Source: Promethearchaeota archaeon (GTDB taxonomy: Archaea > Asgardarchaeota > Lokiarchaeia > Sigynarchaeales > MK-D1). From it: a stretch of DNA of 6,592 bases. Both the position numbers and the translations under genes were made by a program. Positions 1 to 6,246 of the stretch are shown one piece after another. The stretch lies in NCBI GenBank assembly GCA_016839865.1, contig JAEOTN010000028.1:1-6592 (forward strand). The letters are read 5' to 3'. Each line of letters begins with the position of its first letter. The first letter of the stretch is position 1. Under the pieces are notes generated by a model. The model had not been told where the DNA came from. It was given only the letters and a program-made list of their open reading frames with translations, and ran no database searches.

Positions 1-132
1 GATTTTTACATGCAACTGTCATTGCTACTTACAGCCCGTTAATCGCTCAGCGTTCTTACTCTATTCAACATCCATCGAGAGAAAAAAAAATTAAAAATTA
101 TTGCGATTAGGTTCGTTAAAAATTAATCTTCA

Positions 133-185
133 TTTTTTTGCTCTTTGCATCAATACTCGAAGTTGAAATGCTCTAACTCTTTTTT
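133..185 (+). terminator. Possible T-tract terminator of an upstream transcript
   Basis: There is a T7 run at 133-139 and a T6 run at 180-185, both in pyrimidine-rich surroundings and with no obvious hairpin. Archaeal transcription often ends at such U-tracts. They would fit an upstream + strand gene ending near the left edge of the window, but that gene is not visible, so this is inferred from base composition and position only. Confidence 0.3.
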
Positions 186-258
186 CCATGGTTACAAATC
201 ATTAAATAAACAAATCGTTGTATGATACTAGGACTAGAAAGTAAGCTATTTACCACAA

Positions 259-272
259 CATATTATATTACA
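259..272 (+). promoter_or_regulatory. TATA-like element of the DUF58 operon
   Basis: The segment TATTATATTA (261-270) follows an A/C-rich stretch. Its centre is about 33 nt upstream of the ATG at 299, which would place the start of transcription near 290-293 by the usual archaeal spacing of about 26 nt. The mRNA would then be leaderless or have a leader of a few bases, which agrees with the absence of a Shine-Dalgarno before this gene. A second AT-rich stretch (271-283) lies too close to the start to be the better candidate. Confidence 0.45.
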
Positions 273-298
273 TATTATTATACTCGGACTTGAACAAG

Positions 299-1630
299 AT
301 GAAATTAGGTAGAAATGGGAGAGCGCTCCTCCTTTTTGGTATATTTTTCATAGCATCCGGATTTGCGTTCGAATCTTATTATCTTATCATCATGGGATTG
401 TTCTGCTTATTCGCAATTGTATTCAGTATGCCACAATTTGATTCATCTCTAAATGTAGATGATCTAAAGGTCGAACGTATTCTCGAGTCCAACACAGTGT
501 TTCGGGACAACTTCCTGCATATAAAAGTAAAAGTAACCAATACAGGAGGGTCTCAGTTTAATTTTATTGATATATTTGATGATTATCCTGCTGAAGTCTT
601 CCGAGTAGTTGCAGGAGAAAATTATATCTCGACACGAATTAATCCTCATCAAACTATCACTTTTTCCTATATTCTTGCTCCAAAAATCCGCGGGGAATAT
701 GATATTGGTCCTCTTACCGTTGTTGTGAAAGATCGCTTAGGATTTAATGCAGAACAACGAACTGTTCCAGACTCTCTCGATCAGATCTTAATTTATCCTC
801 CTTATGAGATGATTCGAAAAATCGAAGCAATGGCACAGCAACGTGCAGTTAATCGTTCCTTTGGTGTGCATCGTTCTCGTATGAAAGGTATGGGAACCGA
901 ATTCTACGGTATGCGAAAGTATGTATATGGAGATCAATTTCGAGCTATAGATTGGAAAGCAAGTGTTCGATCACAAGAATTGATTGTGAAAGAATTCGAG
1001 ACTGATCGCGCAATCGATGTTACAGTTTTTATAGATTCATCAGAATCCATGGGTGGAGGGGCTCGAGAAAACACAAAGTTTGAGTATTCTGTTCAAGCTG
1101 CAATGTTACTAGCGAAAATTGCGTTGGGTAGAAGAGATAGAGTTGGTTGTGTAACATTTTCGGATAAAAAACATTTTCGATTTCTAAAACCAAGTAGTAA
1201 AAAAGGCCAATTCTTCCGAATCCTTGACTTTTTAGCACGTGTTATGCCTCGTGGAGAGAAAAGCTTGTTTGATTCCACTGAAGAATTTGTCAAGAAATTT
1301 CAAAGACGTGGTCTAATTATAATCTTATCTGATTTAGAAACATCCCGGAATGATGTATTAAAGGGAATTAAAAAATTACGTACATACGGCAATCAAGTTC
1401 TTGTAATGTCTCCCTTTAGTCCATGGTTTGAAGCCCACGAGTTGGATTTAACACCTGCAGATAAAGCAATTGCAGAAGCTATTGCAGAGGAAATGATGGA
1501 GCATCTTGTCGGTATACGTCCAGATTTGCAAAAATACCAATGTTCCTTAATCAATGTAGGACCTGATGATATGTTAAATGTAGTACTTAATGAATATGCA
1601 CGTGCACGTAAGAAAGGGAAAGGAGAGTGA
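299..1630 (+). CDS. DUF58 family protein with N-terminal membrane anchor and vWA-like domain
   Basis: This is a 443-residue DUF58 protein. Two hydrophobic segments (about residues 8-24 and 26-44) anchor it in the membrane. A beta-rich region follows (about 55-165), with an NTGG turn typical of CARDB/DUF11-like folds. The DUF58 signature runs from about G199 to D246: G-T-E-F, then L/M-R-K-Y, Y-G-D and IDWKAS. It leads into a von Willebrand A-like domain with a metal-site motif D246-x-S248-x-S250 and a later ILSDLE strand (D345). In other systems DUF58 proteins work with MoxR AAA+ ATPases in envelope or protein-assembly roles; the substrate here is unknown. No MoxR gene is adjacent upstream. 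The gene is first in an operon, with the next ATG 4 nt after its stop. I chose ATG 299 over the in-frame TTG at 290 because the predicted transcription start lies about there. The C-terminus is Lys/Arg-rich. Family assignment is firm; exact role is unknown. Confidence 0.93.
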   Translation: MKLGRNGRALLLFGIFFIASGFAFESYYLIIMGLFCLFAIVFSMPQFDSSLNVDDLKVERILESNTVFRDNFLHIKVKVTNTGGSQFNFIDIFDDYPAEVFRVVAGENYISTRINPHQTITFSYILAPKIRGEYDIGPLTVVVKDRLGFNAEQRTVPDSLDQILIYPPYEMIRKIEAMAQQRAVNRSFGVHRSRMKGMGTEFYGMRKYVYGDQFRAIDWKASVRSQELIVKEFETDRAIDVTVFIDSSESMGGGARENTKFEYSVQAAMLLAKIALGRRDRVGCVTFSDKKHFRFLKPSSKKGQFFRILDFLARVMPRGEKSLFDSTEEFVKKFQRRGLIIILSDLETSRNDVLKGIKKLRTYGNQVLVMSPFSPWFEAHELDLTPADKAIAEAIAEEMMEHLVGIRPDLQKYQCSLINVGPDDMLNVVLNEYARARKKGKGE

Positions 1631-1634
1631 AGAG
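1622..1634 (+). promoter_or_regulatory. Shine-Dalgarno deciding the start of the second operon gene
   Basis: GGAG at 1622-1625, extended by a GTGA, lies 9 nt before ATG 1635 and overlaps the end of the DUF58 gene. It matches the archaeal 16S anti-Shine-Dalgarno. It supports start 1635 over an in-frame ATG at 1590, which would give a 15-residue extension inside the upstream gene. It is the only clear ribosome binding site in the window, and it precedes the only internal operon gene. Confidence 0.7.
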
Positions 1635-3146
1635 ATGAAAACAATAATTATCGTTATGAAAGCTTTACTCGGTGCTACTCTTGTTTGGATGATTATCATG
1701 TTTGCACCAATGTTTACGGATACCACAATTATTGATCTAACCTCAATTACTACCCTCTTCCTTACATTACGAAATATCTTTCTAGTAGGAGTATATTATC
1801 TCTTCTATGGTCTGTTTACCGGAATCGGAGTTCTAACTTCTCTTCAATTTATGCCATTAGGTCCCAGTATAGTTTTCAACCAACCATATCAAATCAATTT
1901 TTATGGCGCATCTTTTATTGAAATAATATTTGGCAGATGGTTCCCTCGAGTACAACTTAGTGAACGTGCAGTTACTCTACTAGAAGATCCCTCATTATCC
2001 GATCAGAGGTTTACCATTGAAGAATATGTGCAATATGTTGTACCCGAATTGAAAGCTCTTGGAAATTCGGCTTACATAATTCTTTTTCAAGTATTAGCGG
2101 TGTTAATGATTATCTATGGCATCTTAAGCGTTCTTAGAAATGATCCACGGTTCAGTTTACGAACGATACTCTGTCTTAACCTAATGATAATTTTTCCACT
2201 TATCCTCTATGGCATAGAGAATATGGTGGGAGTGTTTGTGGCTGATTTCAACCTTGGTCAGTACATAGGAATTAACACGGTAGAGGAAGGCGTAACGACC
2301 GGACCCCTCTTGCCATATCCTATCAACCCAAGTACTGTATTTATGAAAATACCTGATGGATTTGGACAATTTCTGATCAGCCCTATATTTCAGATTGCTG
2401 TGGCCTCATTTTTCTACTTGGAATTCACATTCCAGTTGAATTATGTTTATCAAGTAACTTCTCCCTCTGAACAACGTGCAGAAAGACTATTTGAACAGGT
2501 ACAAACGCTCAAAAGAGCATCAACTGAAGCTGTGATTCATCTGGAAAAAATTGAAGCAGGAGAACCTACAGAGGTACTTGAGCAGCAATTAGATGAGGAA
2601 GGCAACGTCATTGAAAAGGCGAAAACAGAATCTGTAAGGAAATTCCTATCCAAAACTGCAACAGGATTTTCATTCATTCGAGAAATGATTGAGCGTCGAA
2701 AATTAGAAGAAAAAACGAAAAAAGCTATAGAAGCTCTCCAAGATACACGTCGATTATCAAATTACCTAAATCGATTATTTGAACAAGATCCAGAAGCAGA
2801 ACAAACTCTAACTGCAAAAAGTTCAGCACCTACGGCGGGAAGACTCATCCGTTCAACAGTTATTGATATTGTATTCCGTATTTCGGGTATTACTCTTTTG
2901 GTCTTCATAATCTCGCATACTCCTTGGATCATAGAGAACATCTTCAGAGCTCCTGAGTCAATTGTGAGAAGTGTAGAAATGTTTACCCCTGAAGTAATGT
3001 TAACACTGTTTCTACCTCTAGTTTTGCTGTTTCCATTCATATCCATTATTATTCGAATTACTAAGGCTCAATCCTTGAAGAAAAAACTCGCAAAAGAAGA
3101 GGAAACACGAATCATCTCTGAGACAAAAGAATTCGTCGCAGCCTAA
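1635..3146 (+). CDS. Multi-pass membrane protein with long charged helical domain, DUF58 operon partner
   Basis: I do not recognise the family of this 503-residue protein. About seven hydrophobic segments are visible: residues 3-25, 45-69, 145-167, 177-203, 248-272, 406-427 and 452-474. A strongly basic short loop (168-176, with three Arg) suggests a cytoplasmic turn. By the same rule the segments 70-144 and 204-247 would be outside, and the large region 273-405 inside. That region is rich in Glu, Lys, Arg and Leu, looks helical to coiled-coil, and has a central acidic turn near 320-326. The C-terminal tail (475-503) is also charged and probably cytoplasmic. No catalytic motif is evident. Co-transcription with a DUF58 protein (4-nt gap, own Shine-Dalgarno) suggests a shared envelope complex in which this protein is the membrane platform; that is inference. 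It is not a recognisable transglutaminase or DUF4129 protein, which are usual DUF58 neighbours. The topology is estimated by eye. Confidence 0.85.
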   Translation: MKTIIIVMKALLGATLVWMIIMFAPMFTDTTIIDLTSITTLFLTLRNIFLVGVYYLFYGLFTGIGVLTSLQFMPLGPSIVFNQPYQINFYGASFIEIIFGRWFPRVQLSERAVTLLEDPSLSDQRFTIEEYVQYVVPELKALGNSAYIILFQVLAVLMIIYGILSVLRNDPRFSLRTILCLNLMIIFPLILYGIENMVGVFVADFNLGQYIGINTVEEGVTTGPLLPYPINPSTVFMKIPDGFGQFLISPIFQIAVASFFYLEFTFQLNYVYQVTSPSEQRAERLFEQVQTLKRASTEAVIHLEKIEAGEPTEVLEQQLDEEGNVIEKAKTESVRKFLSKTATGFSFIREMIERRKLEEKTKKAIEALQDTRRLSNYLNRLFEQDPEAEQTLTAKSSAPTAGRLIRSTVIDIVFRISGITLLVFIISHTPWIIENIFRAPESIVRSVEMFTPEVMLTLFLPLVLLFPFISIIIRITKAQSLKKKLAKEEETRIISETKEFVAA

Positions 3147-3156
3147 AATAAAACTA

Positions 3157-3170
3157 ACTTTTTTTATTGT
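3157..3170 (+). terminator. T7 tract ending the DUF58 operon
   Basis: A run of seven T (3159-3165) followed by further T-rich sequence begins 13 nt after the stop codon of the membrane protein gene. No hairpin is seen, as expected for archaeal U-tract termination. It sits just before the promoter of the synthetase gene, which separates the two transcription units. Confidence 0.5.
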
Positions 3171-3180
3171 TCTATATACA
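3171..3180 (+). promoter_or_regulatory. TATA box of the glycyl-tRNA synthetase gene
   Basis: CTATATAC at 3172-3179 is a good archaeal TATA match. Its centre is about 31 nt before ATG 3207 and about 40 nt before the alternative ATG 3216. Transcription would begin near 3200-3203, which gives a leader of a few bases and favours start 3207. No Shine-Dalgarno is present. Confidence 0.6.
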
Positions 3181-3206
3181 TCTATCCATACAAGCGATAA
3201 TGGATA

Positions 3207-4757
3207 ATGTGTACTATGAGTTCTGACGATGAAACTTCGAAAATTCTAATGTTAATGGCGCATAGGGGATTTATTTATGGACCATCTCCAGAGATTTATA
3301 ATCCAATTAAAGGTTCTTTCGAATTAGGTCCATTAGGTAAACTAATGAAAAACAACCTAGAAAGCCAAATTCGGAAAATATTCCGGAAAAATGGATTTTG
3401 GGAAGTACAATGCCCCTTAATTAGTCCCGAGATTGTATGGAAAGCTTCGGGTCATGTAGAGCGATTCTTTGATTATATTGTAGAATGTACTAAATGTAAG
3501 AACATTCATCGAGCAGATACTCTATTAGAATCTCTTGAATACGATATGACTCAGATACTAACATCAGAAATTGGAAAGGTGATCCAAAGAGATGATATTC
3601 GATGTCCTGAGTGTGAAGGAACTCTAGGAGAGGTAACCCAACAAAATCTTATGGTCACCTCACAGTTAGGATTTCCCTCTTCAGAATTTATTCTACGACC
3701 CGAAACTGCAACTACAACGTATCTTCTATTCCCAAGATTGCATCAGTTCTTTCGTACAAATATGCCCATGTTCGTCTTTCAGATGGGATATGCATTCCGC
3801 AACGAGATCTCACCCCGGAAAATGTTGTTGAGGACACGAGAATTTGAACAGTGCGAGGGTCAAATTTTCATAACTCCTGAACAAGAAATGCATTTCGCTC
3901 CTTTTGAAGAAATTGCAAATATTAAACTCCCAATGTGGTCAGCCAAAGAGCAAGAGCAAGGGAAAACTAAGGTGACTAAGAAAAAACTCTCCAGCGCAAT
4001 TGAAAAAGGAATTTTACAAAAACCAGCATATGTGTGGTTACTTAACCTCGCCTATGAGATAGTACTAGGAGTGGGAATTTTACCCGAAAATATACGATTC
4101 CGACAACATAAATCTGATGAAAAAGCCCATTATGCTCATGACGCTTGGGACCTTGAAGTTAATTCACGATTATATGGATGGACAGAAGTCTGTGGGATTC
4201 ATGACCGAGGAGATTACGATTTAGGAAGACATCTTGAATATTCTAAGAAGAAGAAACTACAAGTTCCAGGTGCAAAGAAAGGAGAGAAAATCGTTCCACA
4301 GATATTAGAAATAGCTTTTGGGGTAGGACGTCTATTATTCTTTGCTTTAGAGCAATCATTTCGTTTTGAAAAAGAACGCACGGTATTGGATTTGCCATTG
4401 GAAATTGCACCGGTTCCATTTGCTGTGTTTCCTCTTCAAAAGAAACCTCGAGAGCTTGTATTACTTGCCAAAAAGATTTATAATGATTTAATTGATAACG
4501 ATATTAGCTCAGTATATGATGATGCAGGCTCCATTGGAAAGAGATATCGCCGTACAGAAGAAGTAGGGGTCAGATATGCATTTACTATTGATCATGAATC
4601 TTTAGAGGATGGAATGGTTACCATTCGGGATATTGAAGATATGAGTCAAAAGCGGATAAAAATCAAGAAATTGGTGGAAACATCCCGGAAACTTCTGCAT
4701 GGGCAAACTACCTATAAAAAAATAAAAGATTTAAGCCCACACGTGGAAAAAGAGTAA
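3207..4757 (+). CDS. glyS: Glycyl-tRNA synthetase (class II, alpha-2 type) with divergent active site
   Basis: The enzyme would charge tRNA-Gly with glycine using ATP in the cytoplasm. It has 516 residues, nearer to the Thermus-type length than to the longer archaeal enzymes. In order: an N-terminal RRGF-like segment (AHRGF, 18-22) and GPLG (41-44); motif 1 region with KASGHVERF (79-87); a four-Cys zinc site, C94/C97 and C133/C136; RPETA (164-168); motif 2 with FRNEISPR (197-204) and REFEQ (211-215); FRQH (298-301); GWTE...HDR..YDL (324-339); motif 3 EIAFGVGR (368-375); and an anticodon-binding domain with DDAGSIGKRYRR (438-449) and LEDGMVTIRD (466-475). Several pocket positions differ from the usual family pattern: FELGP for YDYGP, RPETATTTY for RPETAQGIF, CEGQ for the (M/A)EIE pattern, and EIA for EPS in motif 3. 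It could be a divergent sole GlyRS or a paralogue. An alternative start is ATG 3216. It is a single-gene unit with its own TATA box, convergent with the nitroreductase-family gene. Confidence 0.92.
   Translation: MCTMSSDDETSKILMLMAHRGFIYGPSPEIYNPIKGSFELGPLGKLMKNNLESQIRKIFRKNGFWEVQCPLISPEIVWKASGHVERFFDYIVECTKCKNIHRADTLLESLEYDMTQILTSEIGKVIQRDDIRCPECEGTLGEVTQQNLMVTSQLGFPSSEFILRPETATTTYLLFPRLHQFFRTNMPMFVFQMGYAFRNEISPRKMLLRTREFEQCEGQIFITPEQEMHFAPFEEIANIKLPMWSAKEQEQGKTKVTKKKLSSAIEKGILQKPAYVWLLNLAYEIVLGVGILPENIRFRQHKSDEKAHYAHDAWDLEVNSRLYGWTEVCGIHDRGDYDLGRHLEYSKKKKLQVPGAKKGEKIVPQILEIAFGVGRLLFFALEQSFRFEKERTVLDLPLEIAPVPFAVFPLQKKPRELVLLAKKIYNDLIDNDISSVYDDAGSIGKRYRRTEEVGVRYAFTIDHESLEDGMVTIRDIEDMSQKRIKIKKLVETSRKLLHGQTTYKKIKDLSPHVEKE
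4716..4722 (-). terminator. Possible T7 terminator for the nitroreductase gene, inside glyS
   Basis: Seven A on the + strand read as T7 on the - strand, about 42 nt beyond the stop of the nitroreductase-family gene. The tract is made by Lys codons near the end of the synthetase gene. It is a plausible termination site and would make the two convergent transcripts overlap. Confidence 0.3.
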
Positions 4758-4764
4758 ACAATGG

Positions 4765-5283
4765 TTATTCAATAGTTGTTATCATATTTTTCAAATCTTT
4801 CCTTGATGTGGGACTCGGTTTGGAATAGAAGTATCCAAAGGGTAGAATTGTGGTGACATGTTCGTTTTTACCTAACTCTAACACTAATGCAGCCTTATCA
4901 CGGTCCATACTTCCTATCCAACATGTCCCAATTCCCATGGACCATGCCATTAAACACATTTGATGTGCTACCATGCTTGTATCGTGAACATACCAATTGG
5001 GAGAACGCTTCTTATCACCGATAATAGCAATTACTAACGGTGCTTGAGAAACAAATCCACCAAATCTTGCAGCCGATTGCAGTTTCTCAATGGTTTCTTT
5101 ATTTTTAATTACAATAAATCTCCATGGTTGCCGATTGGAAGCTGATTGAGTCCAACGCGCCGCTTCTAAAATTGTGTTAATTTCTTCATCTGTTGGAGGT
5201 TCTGGTTTGAATTTTCTTACGGATCTTCTTTCTTTCATTAATTCAAGTAAATCTTCTGGATTCATATCTTGCAGATCGCTCAT
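4765..5283 (-). CDS. Nitroreductase-family FMN oxidoreductase
   Basis: This 172-residue protein belongs to the FMN-dependent nitroreductase superfamily, which reduces nitro, quinone, flavin or other small acceptors with NAD(P)H. The visible signatures are the N-terminal FMN-phosphate motif RRSVRKF (19-25), the SASNRQPW segment (47-54) before the first core strand, APLVIAIIGD (81-90), the helix HQMCLMAWSMGIGTCWIGS (107-125) and a C-terminal LPFGY (147-151). The length fits the short single-domain group, which normally works as a homodimer. The substrate cannot be told. I chose ATG at 5283, with another in frame at 5265. A longer in-frame extension to 5445 would run through the promoter and into the divergent acetyltransferase gene, and it lacks family similarity. 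No Shine-Dalgarno precedes the start, which suits a near-leaderless mRNA. It diverges from the GNAT gene and converges with glyS across 7 nt. Confidence 0.9.
   Translation of the reverse strand: MSDLQDMNPEDLLELMKERRSVRKFKPEPPTDEEINTILEAARWTQSASNRQPWRFIVIKNKETIEKLQSAARFGGFVSQAPLVIAIIGDKKRSPNWYVHDTSMVAHQMCLMAWSMGIGTCWIGSMDRDKAALVLELGKNEHVTTILPFGYFYSKPSPTSRKDLKNMITTIE
4784..4800 (+). terminator. Possible T-rich terminator for glyS
   Basis: A T5 run (4787-4791) and a second T-rich patch follow the synthetase stop codon by about 30-43 nt. They lie inside the antisense 3' end of the nitroreductase-family gene. No other T-tract lies closer, so this is the best but weak candidate. Confidence 0.25.
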
Positions 5284-5311
5284 GAAAATAAAAAAATTGT
5301 GGCTATAGTGC

Positions 5312-5323
5312 AATATTTTAAAT
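5312..5323. promoter_or_regulatory. Near-symmetric TATA-like element between divergent genes
   Basis: AATATTTTAAAT is almost its own reverse complement and is the main AT-only stretch in the centre of the 66-nt gap. Its centre (5317.5) is about 34 nt from the nitroreductase ATG (5283) and about 32 nt from the GNAT ATG (5350), the distance seen for the other transcripts in the window. It may serve as the TATA box in both directions. A TATAG at 5304-5308 is an alternative for the + strand. Neither start has a Shine-Dalgarno. Confidence 0.45.
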
Positions 5324-5349
5324 CGCGATACACATGAATACCTATTCCT

Positions 5350-6246
5350 ATGACGGTTGAAGCGCGTCCTTACGATCATGAAAAAGATTTTAACAAGGTT
5401 AAAGCATTTCTTATCGAAACCTTCTTCCAAAAAGACTCCTATCAATCATGGATTCCAACAAGATTTGAGAATTCGGTATTTAATGATGAGGATCGCTCAG
5501 AAAATGTTCGCGTATGGCTAGAATCTTCAAGAACAGTCAAAAACAACACTCCGTTTCTTGTTGGATTGGTTGTTCTGAATCATCCAAACGATTTTATATT
5601 AGTATCTAATCCGAAATACAAATTTATTGTAGAGGAAATGGTTTCTTGGGTGGAATTACAACAAGAAAACCTAGATGAAACTACTCTAGCTACCTATTCC
5701 ATTAGTGAAGATGCTATTCAAAATGCAATTTTAACCAAATTAGGTTATACACCAATAAAAATCATTGAACATACTCGAATTAGATCATTAGAAACCCCGA
5801 CTCTAGACTATCCTCTTCCTGAGGGATTTCAAATAAAGCCCATAGGTGAGAATGATTATGATCAGTATGTAAAAGCAATAGAATTAGTGTTCCAACATCC
5901 TCATTTCACTCACAAAGTGTATGAGGCAATGAGAAAAACACATTTTTATCATGCAGATCTAAATCTTGGTGCATTCACACAAGACGGCACTCTTGTAGCA
6001 TTTTGCATGCTTCGAATTGATGAGTACAAAATTGGAGAATTTGAGCCCGTCGGAACGTTACCAGAATATAGAAGACAAGGACTAGCACGTTCATTAATGA
6101 CCGAGTGCATTATTCGTGCAAAAACATATGATATTAACCTCCTCTACATCGGAGGGGCACCAACAGAAGAAGCGGATCGATTATATGAATCCTTAGGATT
6201 TATAGATAAAACCGACATTTACCGTTGGGAAAAAAAGTTAGGCTAA
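5350..6246 (+). CDS. Tandem GNAT-family N-acetyltransferase
   Basis: This 298-residue protein appears to be built of two GNAT-like halves. The C-terminal half (about 155-298) has a good acetyl-CoA site: the beta4 strand EFEPVGTLPEY (230-240), then the pyrophosphate loop R241-R-Q-G244-L-A246, and the late motif LYESLGF (278-284), whose Tyr279 is the usual general acid. The N-terminal half (about 1-147) starts like a GNAT domain and ends with AILTKLGYTPI (126-136), a GNAT-like late motif, but shows no RxxGxA loop and is probably inactive, perhaps used for substrate binding or dimerisation. Such two-domain acetyltransferases occur widely (mycothiol synthase has this layout), and the acceptor cannot be deduced. 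ATG 5350 is chosen by spacing from the central promoter element. It is transcribed alone, away from the nitroreductase-family gene, and its stop codon overlaps the end of the next gene on the opposite strand. Confidence 0.88.
   Translation: MTVEARPYDHEKDFNKVKAFLIETFFQKDSYQSWIPTRFENSVFNDEDRSENVRVWLESSRTVKNNTPFLVGLVVLNHPNDFILVSNPKYKFIVEEMVSWVELQQENLDETTLATYSISEDAIQNAILTKLGYTPIKIIEHTRIRSLETPTLDYPLPEGFQIKPIGENDYDQYVKAIELVFQHPHFTHKVYEAMRKTHFYHADLNLGAFTQDGTLVAFCMLRIDEYKIGEFEPVGTLPEYRRQGLARSLMTECIIRAKTYDINLLYIGGAPTEEADRLYESLGFIDKTDIYRWEKKLG
6230..6236 (-). terminator. Possible T7 terminator for the right-edge gene, inside the GNAT gene
   Basis: Seven A on the + strand read as T7 on the - strand, beginning 6 nt after the stop codon of the right-edge gene. 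The tract is made by the Lys-Lys codons near the end of the acetyltransferase gene. Position and composition fit an archaeal U-tract terminator. Confidence 0.35.

Larger units (their letters stand above)
1..298. other. AT-rich intergenic leader without a supportable gene
   Basis: No convincing gene lies here. On the + strand three frames enter from the left edge and stop at 40-42, 92-94 and 108-110. The last could be the C-terminal 35 residues of an upstream gene, but nothing in it is recognisable. The right part holds T-tracts and a TATA-like element, annotated separately. A 10-bp direct repeat (TTAAAAATTA at 91-100 and 116-125) and a small CTAGGACTAG element (228-237) are visible. Both are short and could be chance in such AT-rich DNA. 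The likely reading is the 3' end of an upstream + strand transcript followed by the promoter of the DUF58 operon. Confidence 0.5.

Noticed and set aside
40..109. TAATCGC (40-46) and GCGATTA (103-109) as a hairpin
   Set aside because: The arms are only 7 bp and 56 nt apart, so no stable stem is expected.
3..110. Open + strand frame entering from the left edge, possibly the C-terminus of an upstream gene
   Set aside because: The 35 residues match nothing I know, and the other two frames are also open for some distance. The T-tract at 133-139 would suit a gene ending here, but that is not enough to annotate a CDS.
577..600. C/D-box-like signals (TGATGA followed by CTGA)
   Set aside because: They lie inside the DUF58 coding region, the spacing is too short for a guide, and no terminal stem or D'/C' pair is visible.
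1590..1634. Upstream in-frame ATG (1590) for the membrane protein
   Set aside because: It would lie inside the DUF58 coding region and add a charged 15-residue extension before the first membrane segment. ATG 1635 has a well-spaced Shine-Dalgarno.
464..3046. Several 60-95 codon frames on the - strand opposite the DUF58 and membrane protein genes
   Set aside because: They are antisense shadows of strong + strand genes, with no start signals and no recognisable protein features.
5284..5445. N-terminal extension of the nitroreductase-family protein to 5445
   Set aside because: It runs through the AT-rich divergent promoter and the start of the acetyltransferase gene. The family similarity begins only after residue M-S-D-L at 5283.
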